NCBI GenBank assembly: GCA_000969725.1
Contig: JXSR01S002707.1
Strand: one strand, 5' to 3'
From: Ophiothrix spiculata
Lineage: Eukaryota; Echinodermata; Ophiuroidea; Amphilepidida; Ophiotrichidae
Length of the DNA stretch: 28,194 nucleotides
The notes beneath the pieces were generated by a model. It did not search any database, was not told where the DNA came from, and saw nothing but the letters and a program-made list of their open reading frames with translations. A program made the translations under genes and the position numbers. This document shows, piece after piece, positions 26,001-28,194 of the stretch. Every line of letters begins with the position of its first letter. Position 1 is the stretch's first letter.

Positions 26001-27699
26001 AATCAATGATAAGAATTCCTTCAAGTCCCAGGTGAAGACTCATTTATCCACACTATCTATGAACCAAGAATTGGCTGAATTTGTTTAGCTTATTTCCATT
26101 GGTCTCCCTCTGTCCTTTTTGTCCGTCTTTTGGTTAGTTTCACTCTTTTGCAGGCAACCTTTTCATTTTAAGGACCCCATTGGAAATAAGTTGACATATT
26201 TGGTCAACTTTATGGGCCATCCTGGCATATCGATTTGGCTGTCTAATTTTGAGTGTCATTTGCTACTTATGTGTTTATTTTTGTAAGTATATAGCTTTCT
26301 ATTTATGATATTGTGTCTATTTCTGTGATTGTATTTATCGATTTGCCAAATAAAAAACAAACAAACAAACAATGGCCATTACTTAGTAAAGAAAATTTGA
26401 AGCCCCGTTTCTGAGTGAGACATTATTTGTATTGAAATTGGAAAAATGTCTGTCCATGATAATTGGTTCACACCTAGTTAACAGAAATCACAAATTTATT
26501 TTGCTTTGACCTTGCATGCAGCCTTGAGTAGGCTAAAGTCAATCTCAGAAATAAGCTCCCCGTTTCGCGGGTTTTTTACTCATTAATGCGAGTTGTCAAG
26601 TAGAACTCTGCGCCGTACGCGACACACTGCAATTCACGCATATGGATGTGATAGGTTGTTCCCGCAATCCTCATGCCAAATTCTTGTCACTGGGGAAAAT
26701 TGACCAGTCATAACGATCGTCGTGCGTCAGCTTTGACTTAAATTCTGAATTACGCGTACGCACGGACTGCGTTGAAGCGCAATTGTTTGAATATTCTGGA
26801 CTAGTCCCAAAATGTGAATTATCTACGATGGACTCCATCTACGATAATGTCACACTCAGCTCCATTGACCTACTCTATAGACGAATTTCATAAGTCAATA
26901 TCATCTTTCAGAGAGCATATAAATTTACCAAAAGTATGCCAGTATATTCTCATTAGTATTTAACAACATATAACAGGCCATTGTCAGCTTCAGTTGAGTT
27001 TAAATGCCTTTTTTTGATAAAAGTTGGTCAAAATCCAAGTCTAAGATGGCGGCGACCATGTGCTTGTCTTGTCTTGTCTTGTCTTGTCTTGTCAGTACTG
27101 CACCAAACGCCGCCAACGGGCTATAACTGTGCAGACCCACATGCATGCAAGCTGGCTACATGCATTTTAAAATTTGGTTGGCATTATCTTGAAGAAGGCC
27201 CTTGAAGACAGTGGCATTCTTGGCTGCTTTGACATGAGGGGGTAAACTGTTCCACAGTGGTATGGTACGTGGATACAGGGAGAATCTGTAACAGTCTTTG
27301 TTGACAGGAATGTCATGCTTTGACAAAAAAGTTGCCAAAAGTTGGTTTAAAAATTACTCTGGCATTTTAAAATACTCACAACAATATCCAAAAGTCATTC
27401 TGGACCATTTCAGTGAATGAATGTTTGGGTCGTGCATGTAAACTAAATTTACTAAAAATTGATGAAACAACTTTTACAATTCATGACATGACTGTACGAT
27501 TTCAATTGACCTGGTAGTCACCTTCCTGTGAGAAGGGAAGGTGACGTAGGCACTAATTCTGGACGCGATTTTCAGGGAGCTTATTTATAAGATAGACTTT
27601 ACTTACAGTAGGCTCAGTAGCAAATTTGGCCACCTTTATTTTTCATAAGCTTACCTGTTTGCGTTTAACACCCTTCCTGGTGCTTCTAAACAAATTCAT
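3843..27699 (-). CDS. SPIDR: SPIDR (KIAA0146) orthologue, 12 exons, C-terminus outside window
   Basis: Scaffold protein of homologous recombination in the nucleus; the vertebrate protein binds RAD51 and BLM and works with FIGNL1. Coding exons in order on the minus strand: 27699-27655, 22490-22274, 20574-20403, 18523-18313, 17896-17807, 16452-16235, 15139-15039, 14437-14209, 9833-9671, 7977-7733, 6571-6362, 3942-3843. Lengths sum to 2001 bp (667 codons); every intron is GT-AG and all eleven phase joins agree. Matches to the vertebrate protein as I remember it, no alignment run: a basic KRK start, ADINWSSS in an acidic region, SGLAER followed by REKSSIAFW, the PPW-QKL junction, EPVILSTYFC, LVQDSHGVFCEVQL and GLFSLIDS. 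The N-terminal half is acidic and serine-rich with basic clusters and looks disordered. The human protein is about 915 residues, so roughly 250-300 C-terminal residues, including an OB-like and zinc-binding region, should lie left of position 1. Confidence 0.92.
4140..4330 (+). repeat. Dispersed repeat copy
   Basis: Resembles 5290-5475 and the reverse of 15480-15780 (TTCTAAAAAGTAA, GGCTTTCTAGAAAA, CTTCTAGAAATGTATGATTT). Diverged copy with uncertain limits in intron 11. Confidence 0.5.
4512..4772. mobile_element. 261-bp MITE with 9-bp target duplication
   Basis: The ends GCAATAAGAAGAATCCCTG and the complement of GCAACGAGAAGAATCCCTG continue through a run of T/A to CCCGACG, arms of about 32 bp with two mismatches. 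Flanked by GCTGTCAAC on both sides (4503-4511 and 4773-4781). A 9-bp duplication points to a MULE-like element. The interior contains TTTGGGTTAGGTTTAG by chance. Confidence 0.85.
4782..5279. other. Intron 11 sequence, no feature seen
   Basis: Contains an 89-codon ORF (4809-5078, plus) without recognisable motif, splice support or codon pattern. Nothing else stands out. Confidence 0.3.
5280..5475 (+). repeat. Dispersed repeat related to 15480-15780 and 4140-4330
   Basis: Shares with those regions TTTCTAGATTC, AGGCTTTC(C/T)AGAAA, a run of CAAAAT/CAACAT motifs and ATCATCACCATGTTC. Boundaries are unclear; copies occur in both orientations. Confidence 0.55.
5855..6010 (+). pseudogene. Possible reverse-transcriptase remnant
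   Basis: The plus frame reads TEFKYLGTLLSLMCG, resembling the FKYLG(S/T) motif after the catalytic core of many non-LTR reverse transcriptases, then breaks with stops. Only this motif supports it. Confidence 0.35.
6140..6324 (+). repeat. Dispersed repeat with mariner-like end, first copy
   Basis: Counterpart of 19300-19505. It also contains TTTACAAAATTGACC then ATAATTTTCGTTTC, which recurs inverted at 5573-5600 (GAAACGAAAATTATGGTCAA), suggesting that 5573-6324 is one older element with inverted parts. Confidence 0.65.
6362..6571 (-). CDS. SPIDR: SPIDR exon 11 (LVQDSHGVFCEVQL)
   Basis: 210 bp from a TTACACCGCAG acceptor to a GTGAAT donor; one base completes an Arg codon and AG is left. It encodes MMLVQDSHGVFCEVQL and KVLTISGVKVVHR, the counterpart of LVQDACGMFGEVHLE and SLVGMKVL in vertebrate SPIDR, an OB-fold-like beta segment (inference). 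The opposite-strand ORF at 6308-6589 is a shadow. Confidence 0.92.
6580..7078. other. Intron 10 sequence, no feature seen
   Basis: Upstream of the exon 11 acceptor. The minus-strand ORF 6722-6961 shows no motif or splice support and is rejected. Confidence 0.3.
7081..7679. mobile_element. 599-bp mariner-like element, TA target
   Basis: The ends CGAGGGGGTATCAAAAAGTT and the complement, with one or two mismatches, continue to GATCATCAAGA (about 35 bp). TA flanks both sides (7079-7080, 7680-7681). The end sequence is typical of mariner elements. No transposase frame survives. A diverged partial copy of the right half lies at 3380-3470. Confidence 0.85.
7733..7977 (-). CDS. SPIDR: SPIDR exon 10
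   Basis: 245 bp from an AAATTACAG acceptor to a GTGAGT donor, entering in phase 0 and leaving AG. It encodes PFQPLKLFENLS, then DSILDCIAESGGYSLSG and RARVQRLYC, corresponding to DSLLDVVESQ and VRVVVQRVY in vertebrate SPIDR. Vertebrates appear to have more sequence between this segment and the one in exon 9, so a small extra exon in intron 9 cannot be excluded, though the phases fit without one. Confidence 0.88.
8069..8562. mobile_element. Compound palindrome cluster (overlapping foldback MITEs)
   Basis: 8069-8423 folds on itself: TATCATGATTACAGTGATTT and GCCGTGCAATAGT recur inverted at 8360-8423, and GGTCAAATTTGGAC pairs across the centre. 8427-8525 is a second hairpin with arms TATCATGAGGTCAAATTTGG around the loop CTCGGCTACGCCTCG. 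Its right-hand extension to 8562 (GCACTCTCAGGCATTCAATA) pairs with 8189-8216 inside the first. Alternative pairings are therefore possible. No coding. Confidence 0.85.
9011..9547. mobile_element. Non-autonomous Tc1/mariner-type element
   Basis: Perfect 23-bp terminal repeats at 9011-9033 and 9525-9547, beginning ACTCCCGGTCAAAAGTGTTT. The GGTCAAAAGTGTTTGCG core is like Tc1 ends. 537 bp, no transposase ORF. The right flank begins TA; the left one has TA four bases out, so the exact end is uncertain. Confidence 0.85.
9548..9626. mobile_element. Partial copy of the CTATAG-ended MITE
   Basis: Contains GGACAATTTAATTAAAACTCC, then the inverted arm and GTGTCCAATAAATTATTG, ending GGCCTATAG. It corresponds to the reverse of 11218-11349 but lacks one outer end, exactly where the Tc1-type element 9011-9547 abuts. 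It lies 45 bp downstream of SPIDR exon 9. Confidence 0.7.
9671..9833 (-). CDS. SPIDR: SPIDR exon 9 (EPVILSTYFC)
   Basis: 163 bp from a TTTCTCCAG acceptor to a GTGAGT donor. One base completes the Trp codon, then 54 codons end in phase 0. It encodes QKLTLPNYQEPVILSTYFC, matching the QKLIIP...CPVILNTYFC segment of vertebrate SPIDR, followed by an acidic linker. Intron 8 upstream is about 4.4 kb and very rich in MITEs. Confidence 0.92.
10020..10428 (+). repeat. Probable retrotransposon 3' UTR with (TGATTTGATT) tail
   Basis: A T-rich stretch ending in GAATAAAGTGATTTGATT and further TGATTT units, the 3' end pattern of many CR1-group elements. No coding part is left, so this is an inference from composition and tail. 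Confidence 0.5.
10440..11190. repeat. Weak long inverted pair around an L2 remnant
   Basis: 10485-10556 and 11092-11165 are diverged inverted copies sharing ATATCTNCTGTAG followed by TTTTTATTTT and further blocks. They may be the two ends of an older element into which the L2-like remnant at 10600-10905 inserted. Boundaries are uncertain. Confidence 0.45.
10600..10905 (+). mobile_element. L2/CR1-like retrotransposon 3' end with (TTA)n tail
   Basis: 10634-10756 encodes SLWSELWNNLPIHIRLLN, SDFKAALKSHLF and a stop, the C-terminus of ORF2. The 3' UTR ends with GCGCTATATAAAT followed by a TTATTATTATTA tract, the characteristic L2 terminus. An in-frame TGA lies just before (10619). Old 5'-truncated copy, too short to be listed as an ORF. 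Confidence 0.8.
11218..11349. mobile_element. 132-bp MITE, CTATAG-ended family, copy 1
   Basis: Ends CTATAGGC and GCCTATAG, with arms TTTATTGGACAGTTTAAAC and GTTTAAATTGTCCAATAAA inside. Shared with 12461-12591 and, in part, 9548-9626. The 68-codon ORF over it is spurious. Confidence 0.85.
11709..12053. mobile_element. 345-bp MITE with TTAA target site
   Basis: The ends AGGTGTAGGTT and AACCTACACCT are perfect inverted repeats flanked on both sides by TTAA (11705-11708, 12054-12057). TTAA is the hallmark target of piggyBac-superfamily elements. The interior has no ORF and does not fold back strongly. The superfamily assignment is inference from the target site alone. Confidence 0.75.
12461..12591. 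mobile_element. About 131-bp MITE, CTATA-ended family, copy 2
   Basis: Inverted arms TTTATTGGACAGTTTAAAC and the near complement GTTTAAATTGTCCAATAAA, ends CTATA and TATAA. About 80% alike to the copy at 11218-11349 over its whole length. Confidence 0.85.
12912..13139. mobile_element. Foldback MITE with GAGGTGTTGGATGATC core
   Basis: The arms pair from about 12912-12985 with 13045-13139: ACAACATGGTTT, GAAGTAT, GCAAAATACTGTCCC and GGTGTTGGATGATC each recur inverted. The centre has a further short repeat of GATGATC(A/G)AGACT. No coding. The small ORFs on both strands here are made by the inverted repeat. Confidence 0.8.
13378..13539. mobile_element. 162-bp hairpin MITE
   Basis: Arms of about 50 bp, from TTGAAATTGATACC to GGTATCTATTTCAA, including GCAGCACGTAGCTTG and its complement, with few mismatches around a loop of about 60 bp. 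Coding capacity is nil. A solo arm is found at 14652-14701. Confidence 0.85.
13723..14167. mobile_element. 445-bp MITE, TGTGACCCG ends, TA target
   Basis: The terminal repeats TGTGACCCGTCATATCGAAA and the complement of this run for about 28 bp, with one mismatch near the inner end. TA flanks both sides (13721-13722, 14168-14169). There is no transposase, and the short ORF on the minus strand inside it has no recognisable motif. A non-autonomous Tc1/mariner-superfamily element fits. Confidence 0.85.
14209..14437 (-). CDS. SPIDR: SPIDR exon 8
   Basis: 229 bp from a CATTTCAG acceptor to a GTATGT donor. Two bases complete a Gly codon, and TG is left, which G of exon 9 completes to Trp. It encodes a beta-rich segment (TLTVEVQSIE, MYVLFSHATSQ, VGLQIQIYPP) corresponding to the LTVKILEL, LKVLFTKETA and VRIFPPW segments of vertebrate SPIDR. 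A 445-bp MITE ends about 40 bp beyond the donor. Confidence 0.9.
14652..14701 (+). repeat. Solo arm of the 13378-13539 MITE
   Basis: Matches the right arm of the hairpin element at 13490-13539 nearly base for base (AGAATGACTCTGAAAAGG, then TATCTATTTCA), with a short gap. Only one arm is present. Confidence 0.8.
15039..15139 (-). CDS. SPIDR: SPIDR exon 7 (SGLAER...REKSSIAFW core)
   Basis: 101 bp from a TATTTGCAG acceptor to a GTATCA donor. One base completes AA+G (Lys), and one base is left. It encodes SGLAERMQKIINREKSS followed by IAFWNHQL. This is the clearest match to vertebrate SPIDR, whose corresponding segment reads GGLAER...RERSAISLWRHQ, and it identified the gene. The segment is predicted to be helical. 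Phases agree with both neighbouring exons. Confidence 0.93.
15718..16206. mobile_element. Large foldback repeat in intron 6 with inner hairpin
   Basis: The outer arms share TTTAGAATCTAGAAAGCAAT (15722 onward) with the complement at about 16180-16202. Within them, 15965-16125 is a second hairpin with arms of about 68 bp (ATAAAATTGGATGGATT and its complement) around a GC-richer loop. No transposase is encoded. A related dispersed sequence runs leftward to about 15480 and recurs at 5280-5475 and 4140-4330. Confidence 0.75.
16235..16452 (-). CDS. SPIDR: SPIDR exon 6
   Basis: 218 bp from a TTAAAACAG acceptor to a GTAAGA donor, entering in phase 0 and leaving two bases. It encodes SELSPSPTEDLL, then GTQWMKKFIQPIESP, and ends in a basic ARKKKKFIK cluster. 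Its donor lies about 30 bp from the end of a large inverted repeat in the following intron, and a retrotransposon insertion begins about 50 bp upstream of its acceptor. Confidence 0.87.
16503..17166 (+). mobile_element. 5'-truncated non-LTR retrotransposon with (TGAG)n tail
   Basis: Encodes the end of an ORF2: VSDFKYCGSWIGST, LRYGAETWTLTK and YYTRMLRSVFNLSWKDK up to 16910. An in-frame TGA (16908-16910) interrupts it, then the frame continues ERRLRFAGHCYRA and KPGRPATTYLDTLMKDTG to a TAG at 17139. The GTGAG tandem tail runs 17140-17165. The flanks ATACAATAATAA (16494-16505) and ATACAGTAATAA (17166-17177) are an 11/12 target duplication. It lies about 50 bp from the acceptor of SPIDR exon 6. 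Confidence 0.85.
17180..17800. other. Intron 5 sequence, no feature seen
   Basis: No coding or repeat call is supported. 17448-17466 holds a small near-palindrome around CACACGTGTG, an E-box-like core, in a GGGTAG-rich stretch. I give it no function. Confidence 0.3.
17807..17896 (-). CDS. SPIDR: SPIDR exon 5
   Basis: 90 bp, exactly 30 codons and phase 0 at both ends, between a TTTTGCAG acceptor and a GTAAGA donor. It encodes NTNIYDYDSPSESDSK and a Ser/Pro-rich tail. Tyr followed by a run of Ser/Asp resembles the EYSSDSEKED segment of vertebrate SPIDR. As a symmetric exon it could be skipped without changing the frame. Confidence 0.85.
18313..18523 (-). CDS. SPIDR: SPIDR exon 4
   Basis: 211 bp from a TATTACAG acceptor to a GTAAGT donor. 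One base completes the split codon (AG+A, Arg), then 70 codons run without a stop and leave phase 0. The product opens with a basic patch, TGKRGRKKHSKTGQ, and continues with an acidic stretch, DDEIDDAGDDDSEG. It looks like disordered linker with no recognised fold. An ORF on the opposite strand over the same bases is a shadow. Confidence 0.85.
18775..19210 (-). mobile_element. L2-like retrotransposon 3' end, minus strand
   Basis: The minus-strand frame at 19206-19018 carries ISVPWLRNSLPQNIREAP, a typical ORF2 C-terminus. On the same strand the 3' end reads GCGCTTTGATC and AAGCGCC then TTATAAG, close to the conserved L2 3' terminus. The remnant is interrupted by the 162-bp insertion at 18867-19028. 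Confidence 0.7.
18867..19028. mobile_element. 162-bp inverted-repeat insertion
   Basis: The ends CAGGTGTGTGAGAG and CTCTCACACTCCTG are inverted repeats with one base of difference. Both sides are flanked by TAAATA (18861-18866 and 19029-19034), either a 6-bp target duplication or TA plus chance. The interior repeats AAAAACGAGG-type motifs. It interrupts an L2-like remnant, which gives the insertion order. Confidence 0.6.
19300..19505 (+). repeat. Dispersed repeat, second copy of 6140-6324
   Basis: It shares with 6140-6324, in the same order and direction, ACCATAATTTT, TTTTTTCTG, GGAAAGACAAT, ACAGAATGTATCATAC, TTTTTGAAA, AAACTTCTTTTTGA and ACCCTGTA. The terminal TTTTTGAAACACCCTGTA resembles the end of a mariner-type element, but no opposite end was found for either copy. 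Confidence 0.7.
19535..19612 (+). repeat. tRNA-derived SINE head fragment
   Basis: CAGTGGCTTGCC, a TAGCTGG box-A-like stretch and GTGGTTTGAATCCCAGGG, a good box B, in the spacing of a tRNA-derived SINE head. It does not fold as a proper tRNA and lies in a SPIDR intron. Confidence 0.5.
19995..20317 (-). pseudogene. Possible tyrosine-recombinase fragment (DIRS/Crypton-like)
   Basis: The minus-strand reading 20317-20096 includes DKTKDEAQVLCYLADKSLSL and LKIAMAALTHLYNSCG. This resembles the N-terminal SAM-like core-binding domain of tyrosine recombinases found in eukaryotic DIRS, Ngaro and Crypton elements. After one stop the same frame goes on RLVEALVKSGTHIPMHKSK with more family-like character. 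No catalytic Arg-His-Arg-Tyr domain follows, so it is a remnant at best. Confidence 0.4.
20403..20574 (-). CDS. SPIDR: SPIDR exon 3 (intact copy of a duplicated exon)
   Basis: 172 bp between an acceptor ending CATGACAG and a GTAAAG donor. Two bases complete the codon left by exon 2 and two bases (AG) remain for exon 4. The product is strongly acidic, with EEEECIEEEPADINWSSSED; ADINWSSS corresponds to the TDITWSSS region of vertebrate SPIDR. Damaged tandem copies of most of this exon lie directly upstream (20631-21062), and they lack the last 36 or so bases and the donor, so this is the only copy that can be spliced normally. Confidence 0.88.
20440..21062 (-). repeat. Tandem partial duplications of SPIDR exon 3
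   Basis: A unit of about 180-210 bp recurs from 20440, 20631, 20841 and about 21019, the last copy ending near 21062. The first unit is the intact exon 3 with its upstream intron; the others carry the bulk of the exon and its acceptor side but lack the last 36 or so exon bases and the donor. Copy 2 contains an insertion and copy 3 a 2-bp deletion relative to the intact exon; both break the frame. The junction between copies reads TATTGACAGTCTAAC. Confidence 0.85.
21063..22272. other. Intron 2 of SPIDR, unclassified repetitive-looking sequence
   Basis: No gene is supported. 21120-21260 and 21840-22100 share the look of a common invertebrate interspersed repeat, with repeated GCGGAACT/GGAACTGA motifs and GGTAGGTATGTGCCGCC, but I cannot set boundaries. 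22140-22210 holds two ATGTAAGTGAC motifs and a C-rich run. The exon 2 donor lies at the right-hand edge. Confidence 0.35.
22274..22490 (-). CDS. SPIDR: SPIDR exon 2
   Basis: 217 bp from a TTTTACAG acceptor to a GTAAGT donor, entering in phase 0 and leaving one base. It encodes about 72 residues starting NDLPNFDEFENQF, with a W..C..GF pattern (GWDQCKAGF) that has a counterpart near the N-terminus of vertebrate SPIDR, and ends in a basic KRAKSKPSTKSVK stretch that could act as a nuclear localisation signal (inference). The upstream intron is about 5.2 kb and holds most of the retrotransposon sequence of the window. Confidence 0.85.
22630..23250 (+). mobile_element. Decayed non-LTR retrotransposon 3' end with CT-rich tract
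   Basis: The plus strand encodes the C-terminal region of an ORF2-type protein: LPSLSKRSDIAALCHLFKIL, then NPFRPHPKPTLRNLN (22621-22857 frame). After a frameshift it continues WWNYLPEDVIKCPSLSAFK (about 22900-22970). An AATAAAG at about 23233 marks the 3' end. A C-run and (CT)n tract at 23026-23086 interrupts the 3' UTR. Frame damage makes it an old copy, and the ORFs reading through the CT tract are not genes. Confidence 0.7.
23026..23086. repeat. Poly-C/(CT)n low-complexity tract
   Basis: Two runs of C, each followed by CT dinucleotide repeats, about 60 bp in all. It sits in the 3' part of a retrotransposon remnant and inflates several spurious Ser/Leu/Pro ORFs. Confidence 0.95.
23251..23633. 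other. Intronic sequence, no feature seen
   Basis: Between the end of an older retrotransposon remnant and the younger insertion. I see no ORF, splice site or inverted repeat that I can support here. Confidence 0.3.
23652..24029. mobile_element. 378-bp MITE with long inverted repeats, TA target site
   Basis: The ends AGCCCTTTCGC and GCGAAAGGGCT are flanked on both sides by TA (23650-23651, 24030-24031), the Tc1/mariner target. The inverted arms extend for over 100 bp with good matching, including AGAATCAGCGTGCATTGTGG against its complement near 23995-24015, around an AT-rich centre. There is no coding capacity. It sits inside the left end of the retrotransposon at 23642-26372 and is therefore the younger insertion. 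Confidence 0.85.
24049..26088 (+). CDS. Retrotransposon reverse transcriptase (ORF2 C-terminal part)
   Basis: 679 codons without a stop. The RT fingers-palm runs from about residue 215 to 480: KVIPLFKKKSRLDVGNYRPI, then LLLDVQKAFDSV with catalytic Asp310, the CGVPQGSLLGPLLY motif, and catalytic LLYADDS with Tyr393-Asp395-Asp396. A C-terminal thumb and extension ends in DWNSLPDAIKSI, typical of L2/CR1-like ORF2. The N-terminal apurinic-like endonuclease domain is absent. The first ATG is probably not a true start: the same frame continues upstream across a single TAG (24043-24045) to the MITE. An intact catalytic core suggests recent insertion. Confidence 0.9.
   Translation: MPMTRFKQRTEPWMTSSILELIRTRNNLRYRLNKGLPDVTYSEYTSVRNQTQRAIKTAKASYFQSKLSESKGDPRKLWQHLKSLGYNSKSCSNVKIVLNIGGKLCHFTRSVCDHINTFFSTIANSLVSKLPTLSTASGTAPMSFVEFYRDKGVLPNSCILQPVSIEFVHKELCGLNVNKGAGLDGIAPRFLRDGADQLAPLITHIVNLSITSSTVPDDMKSAKVIPLFKKKSRLDVGNYRPISILSCVSKVLEKCVYKQVENYLNVNNLLYDYQSGFRSGYSTESCLIFLTDHIRKQISEGKFVGMLLLDVQKAFDSVNHTILCNKLQAMGIDPRWFQSYLSNRQQLVSIDGIDSSPSRLSCGVPQGSLLGPLLYLCYSNDMETSVHNKLLLYADDSVIISSHTDPEVISHSLSSDLKSCNNWLISNKLSLHVGKTECILFGTKRKLGQVGDFKISYNDQIIKSQDSIKYLGVTLDQHLSGESMFNSIMGKINGKLKFLYRHSQYFNQKLRKDLCSALLQCYIDYCCTSWFSGLNTCQQRKLQIFQNKMVRFILNLSHREHVGQVHLDSIKFLRIQDRVKQLRLNHVFNIFYSSGPSYLRQFFTKISDSHSHRTRSSTYNFHVPRVTGLASKSFFYQSTLDWNSLPDAIKSINDKNSFKSQVKTHLSTLSMNQELAEFV
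26381..27042. other. Intronic sequence with a CpG-containing stretch, no gene seen
   Basis: Part of intron 1 of SPIDR. 26560-26780 has more CpG than its surroundings (short motifs such as CGCCGTACGCG and ACGCGTACGC), but no ORF, splice site or RNA gene stands out. The right end carries AAGATGGCGGC at 27043-27053 on the plus strand, a second YY1-like site. Confidence 0.35.
27063..27345 (-). mobile_element. 3' end of an L2/CR1-like retrotransposon, (CTTGT)n tail
   Basis: The minus strand encodes the C-terminus of an ORF2-type protein (27338-27156), with YPRTIPLWNSLPPHVKAA and FKGLL, the family signature before the stop. About 60 bp of 3' UTR follows and then a pentanucleotide tract, six CTTGT units on the plus strand (27063-27092). 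Short tandem repeats instead of poly(A) at the 3' end are typical of L2/CR1-group elements. The element is 5'-truncated soon after 27345; no clear target duplication was found. Confidence 0.75.
27655..27699 (-). CDS. SPIDR: SPIDR exon 1 (start codon)
   Basis: Fifteen codons reading MNLFRSTRKGVKRKQ, then donor GTAAGC. The start is supported by A at -3 and by an in-frame TAA three codons upstream (27706-27708), with no other ATG between them. The short basic KRK-type N-terminus resembles the start of vertebrate SPIDR. It ends in phase 0, which fits exon 2. It is too short to find as an isolated ORF, so the call rests on the donor, the phase and the N-terminal similarity. Confidence 0.75.
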
Positions 27700-27817
27700 T
27701 ATGACTTAAGCAGTTTAAAGCTGAATTATTTGTGGCCACTGGTCATTTTCAATAAACATAATGGGAAATCGAAAGTGTTTTTCTAATTTTTAGCCGAGAA
27801 AAATTGCATTCGTGGGG

Positions 27818-27828
27818 GCCGCCATCTT
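27818..27828 (-). promoter_or_regulatory. YY1-type motif upstream of SPIDR
   Basis: On the gene strand the sequence reads AAGATGGCGGC, a strong YY1 core of the kind found close to transcription starts of TATA-less animal genes. It lies about 120 bp upstream of the proposed start codon and in the sense orientation. Its role as the SPIDR core promoter is inference. Confidence 0.5.
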
Positions 27829-28194
27829 TCATCTTCACTATGAACCCTGGGAAAAACATCTTTTTCCTGTACAAAAAAATATATTTATATTGTGATGTAT
27901 TGTATATAGATTAAAATATAAATAAAATAAGGTTTTCAATGAAAATATTCTTAGAAAATTATGTTTTAGTAACTTTTTTTCTTAAAAAACAATGATAACC
28001 TTTGACCGATCATGCGCAATGAAGAGGTCAAGTAATGTCATGCTGTATTTTTCGAGAGAAACAACTATAATATAGGATCATTTTCGTACTTACGACCATG
28101 TTCATGTTATTTCTGCTACGAGTAGTATGTAACGCTAATCGCATTAAAATGCAATGCAAAAACTGTTGTAGTGAATACTGTGTAAGAGATTAAT
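27829..28194. other. AT-rich upstream flank, no gene seen
   Basis: Sequence beyond the presumed SPIDR promoter. It is AT-rich with no ORF of note, no recognised repeat and no convincing splice signals. The far end carries no start of a neighbouring gene that I can support. Confidence 0.4.

Larger units (their letters stand above)
23642..26372 (+). mobile_element. 5'-truncated L2/CR1-like non-LTR retrotransposon, nearly intact
   Basis: Insertion bounded by an 8-bp direct repeat TGGCCATT (23634-23641 and 26373-26380), read as the target-site duplication. It contains the reverse-transcriptase ORF, about 280 bp of 3' UTR and a short tandem (ACAA)n-type tail at 26352-26372. The 5' part coding for endonuclease is missing, as expected from incomplete target-primed reverse transcription. 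Ten bases inside its left boundary a TA-flanked MITE (23652-24029) has inserted. Removing the MITE leaves coding-like sequence (FIALI) in frame with the ORF, which supports this order of events. Confidence 0.8.

Noticed and set aside
27530..27560. Short hairpin CACCTTCC ... GGAAGGTG, and a possible extra 5' exon
   Set aside because: Only a 10-bp stem; exon 1 at 27699 joins exon 2 in phase without it.

Overview
The window looks like a stretch of animal nuclear genome, AT-rich and dense in interspersed repeats, with spliced coding exons. A marine invertebrate, possibly a deuterostome, fits best: one vertebrate-like DNA-repair gene is present with introns of about 0.5-5 kb, and the introns are filled with L2/CR1-type non-LTR retrotransposon pieces, tRNA-derived SINE fragments and many palindromic non-autonomous DNA transposons. 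The species cannot be named from the sequence alone.

The only host protein-coding gene I can support lies on the minus strand and spans nearly the whole window. It is an orthologue of SPIDR (KIAA0146), the scaffold that links RAD51 and BLM in homologous recombination. I rebuilt twelve coding exons from 27699 (start codon) down to 3843. All have AG/GT boundaries and the reading phases fit at all eleven junctions, giving 667 codons without a stop. The exon after 3843 was not found, so the C-terminal third should lie beyond the left edge. A YY1-type motif sits about 120 bp upstream of the start codon.

Layout from right to left, which is the direction of the gene. 28194-27700 is upstream and promoter sequence. 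Exon 1 is at 27655-27699. Intron 1 holds a minus-strand retrotransposon tail with a (CTTGT)n tract, a nearly complete plus-strand L2/CR1-like element with a 679-codon reverse transcriptase ORF, a 378-bp TA-flanked MITE inserted near the 5' end of that element, and an older plus-strand retrotransposon remnant with a CT-rich tract. Exon 2 is at 22274-22490. Intron 2 contains about 620 bp of tandem, damaged copies of exon 3. Exons 3 to 8 (20574-14209) are separated by introns with a tyrosine-recombinase-like remnant, an L2-like remnant carrying a 162-bp inverted-repeat insertion, a retrotransposon with a (TGAG)n tail and a 12-bp target duplication, and a large hairpin beside exon 6. Intron 8 (14208-9834) is packed with MITEs of at least five families. 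Exons 9 to 12 (9833-3843) are separated by Tc1/mariner-type elements, a compound palindrome cluster and older repeats. 3842-1 is probably intron, with a 347-bp foldback element, SINE fragments and a tRNA-like segment.

There is no operon, CRISPR array or bacterial system. The interest lies in partial duplication of a coding exon, nested transposon insertions with readable target duplications, and paired inverted repeats around exons that could affect splicing.
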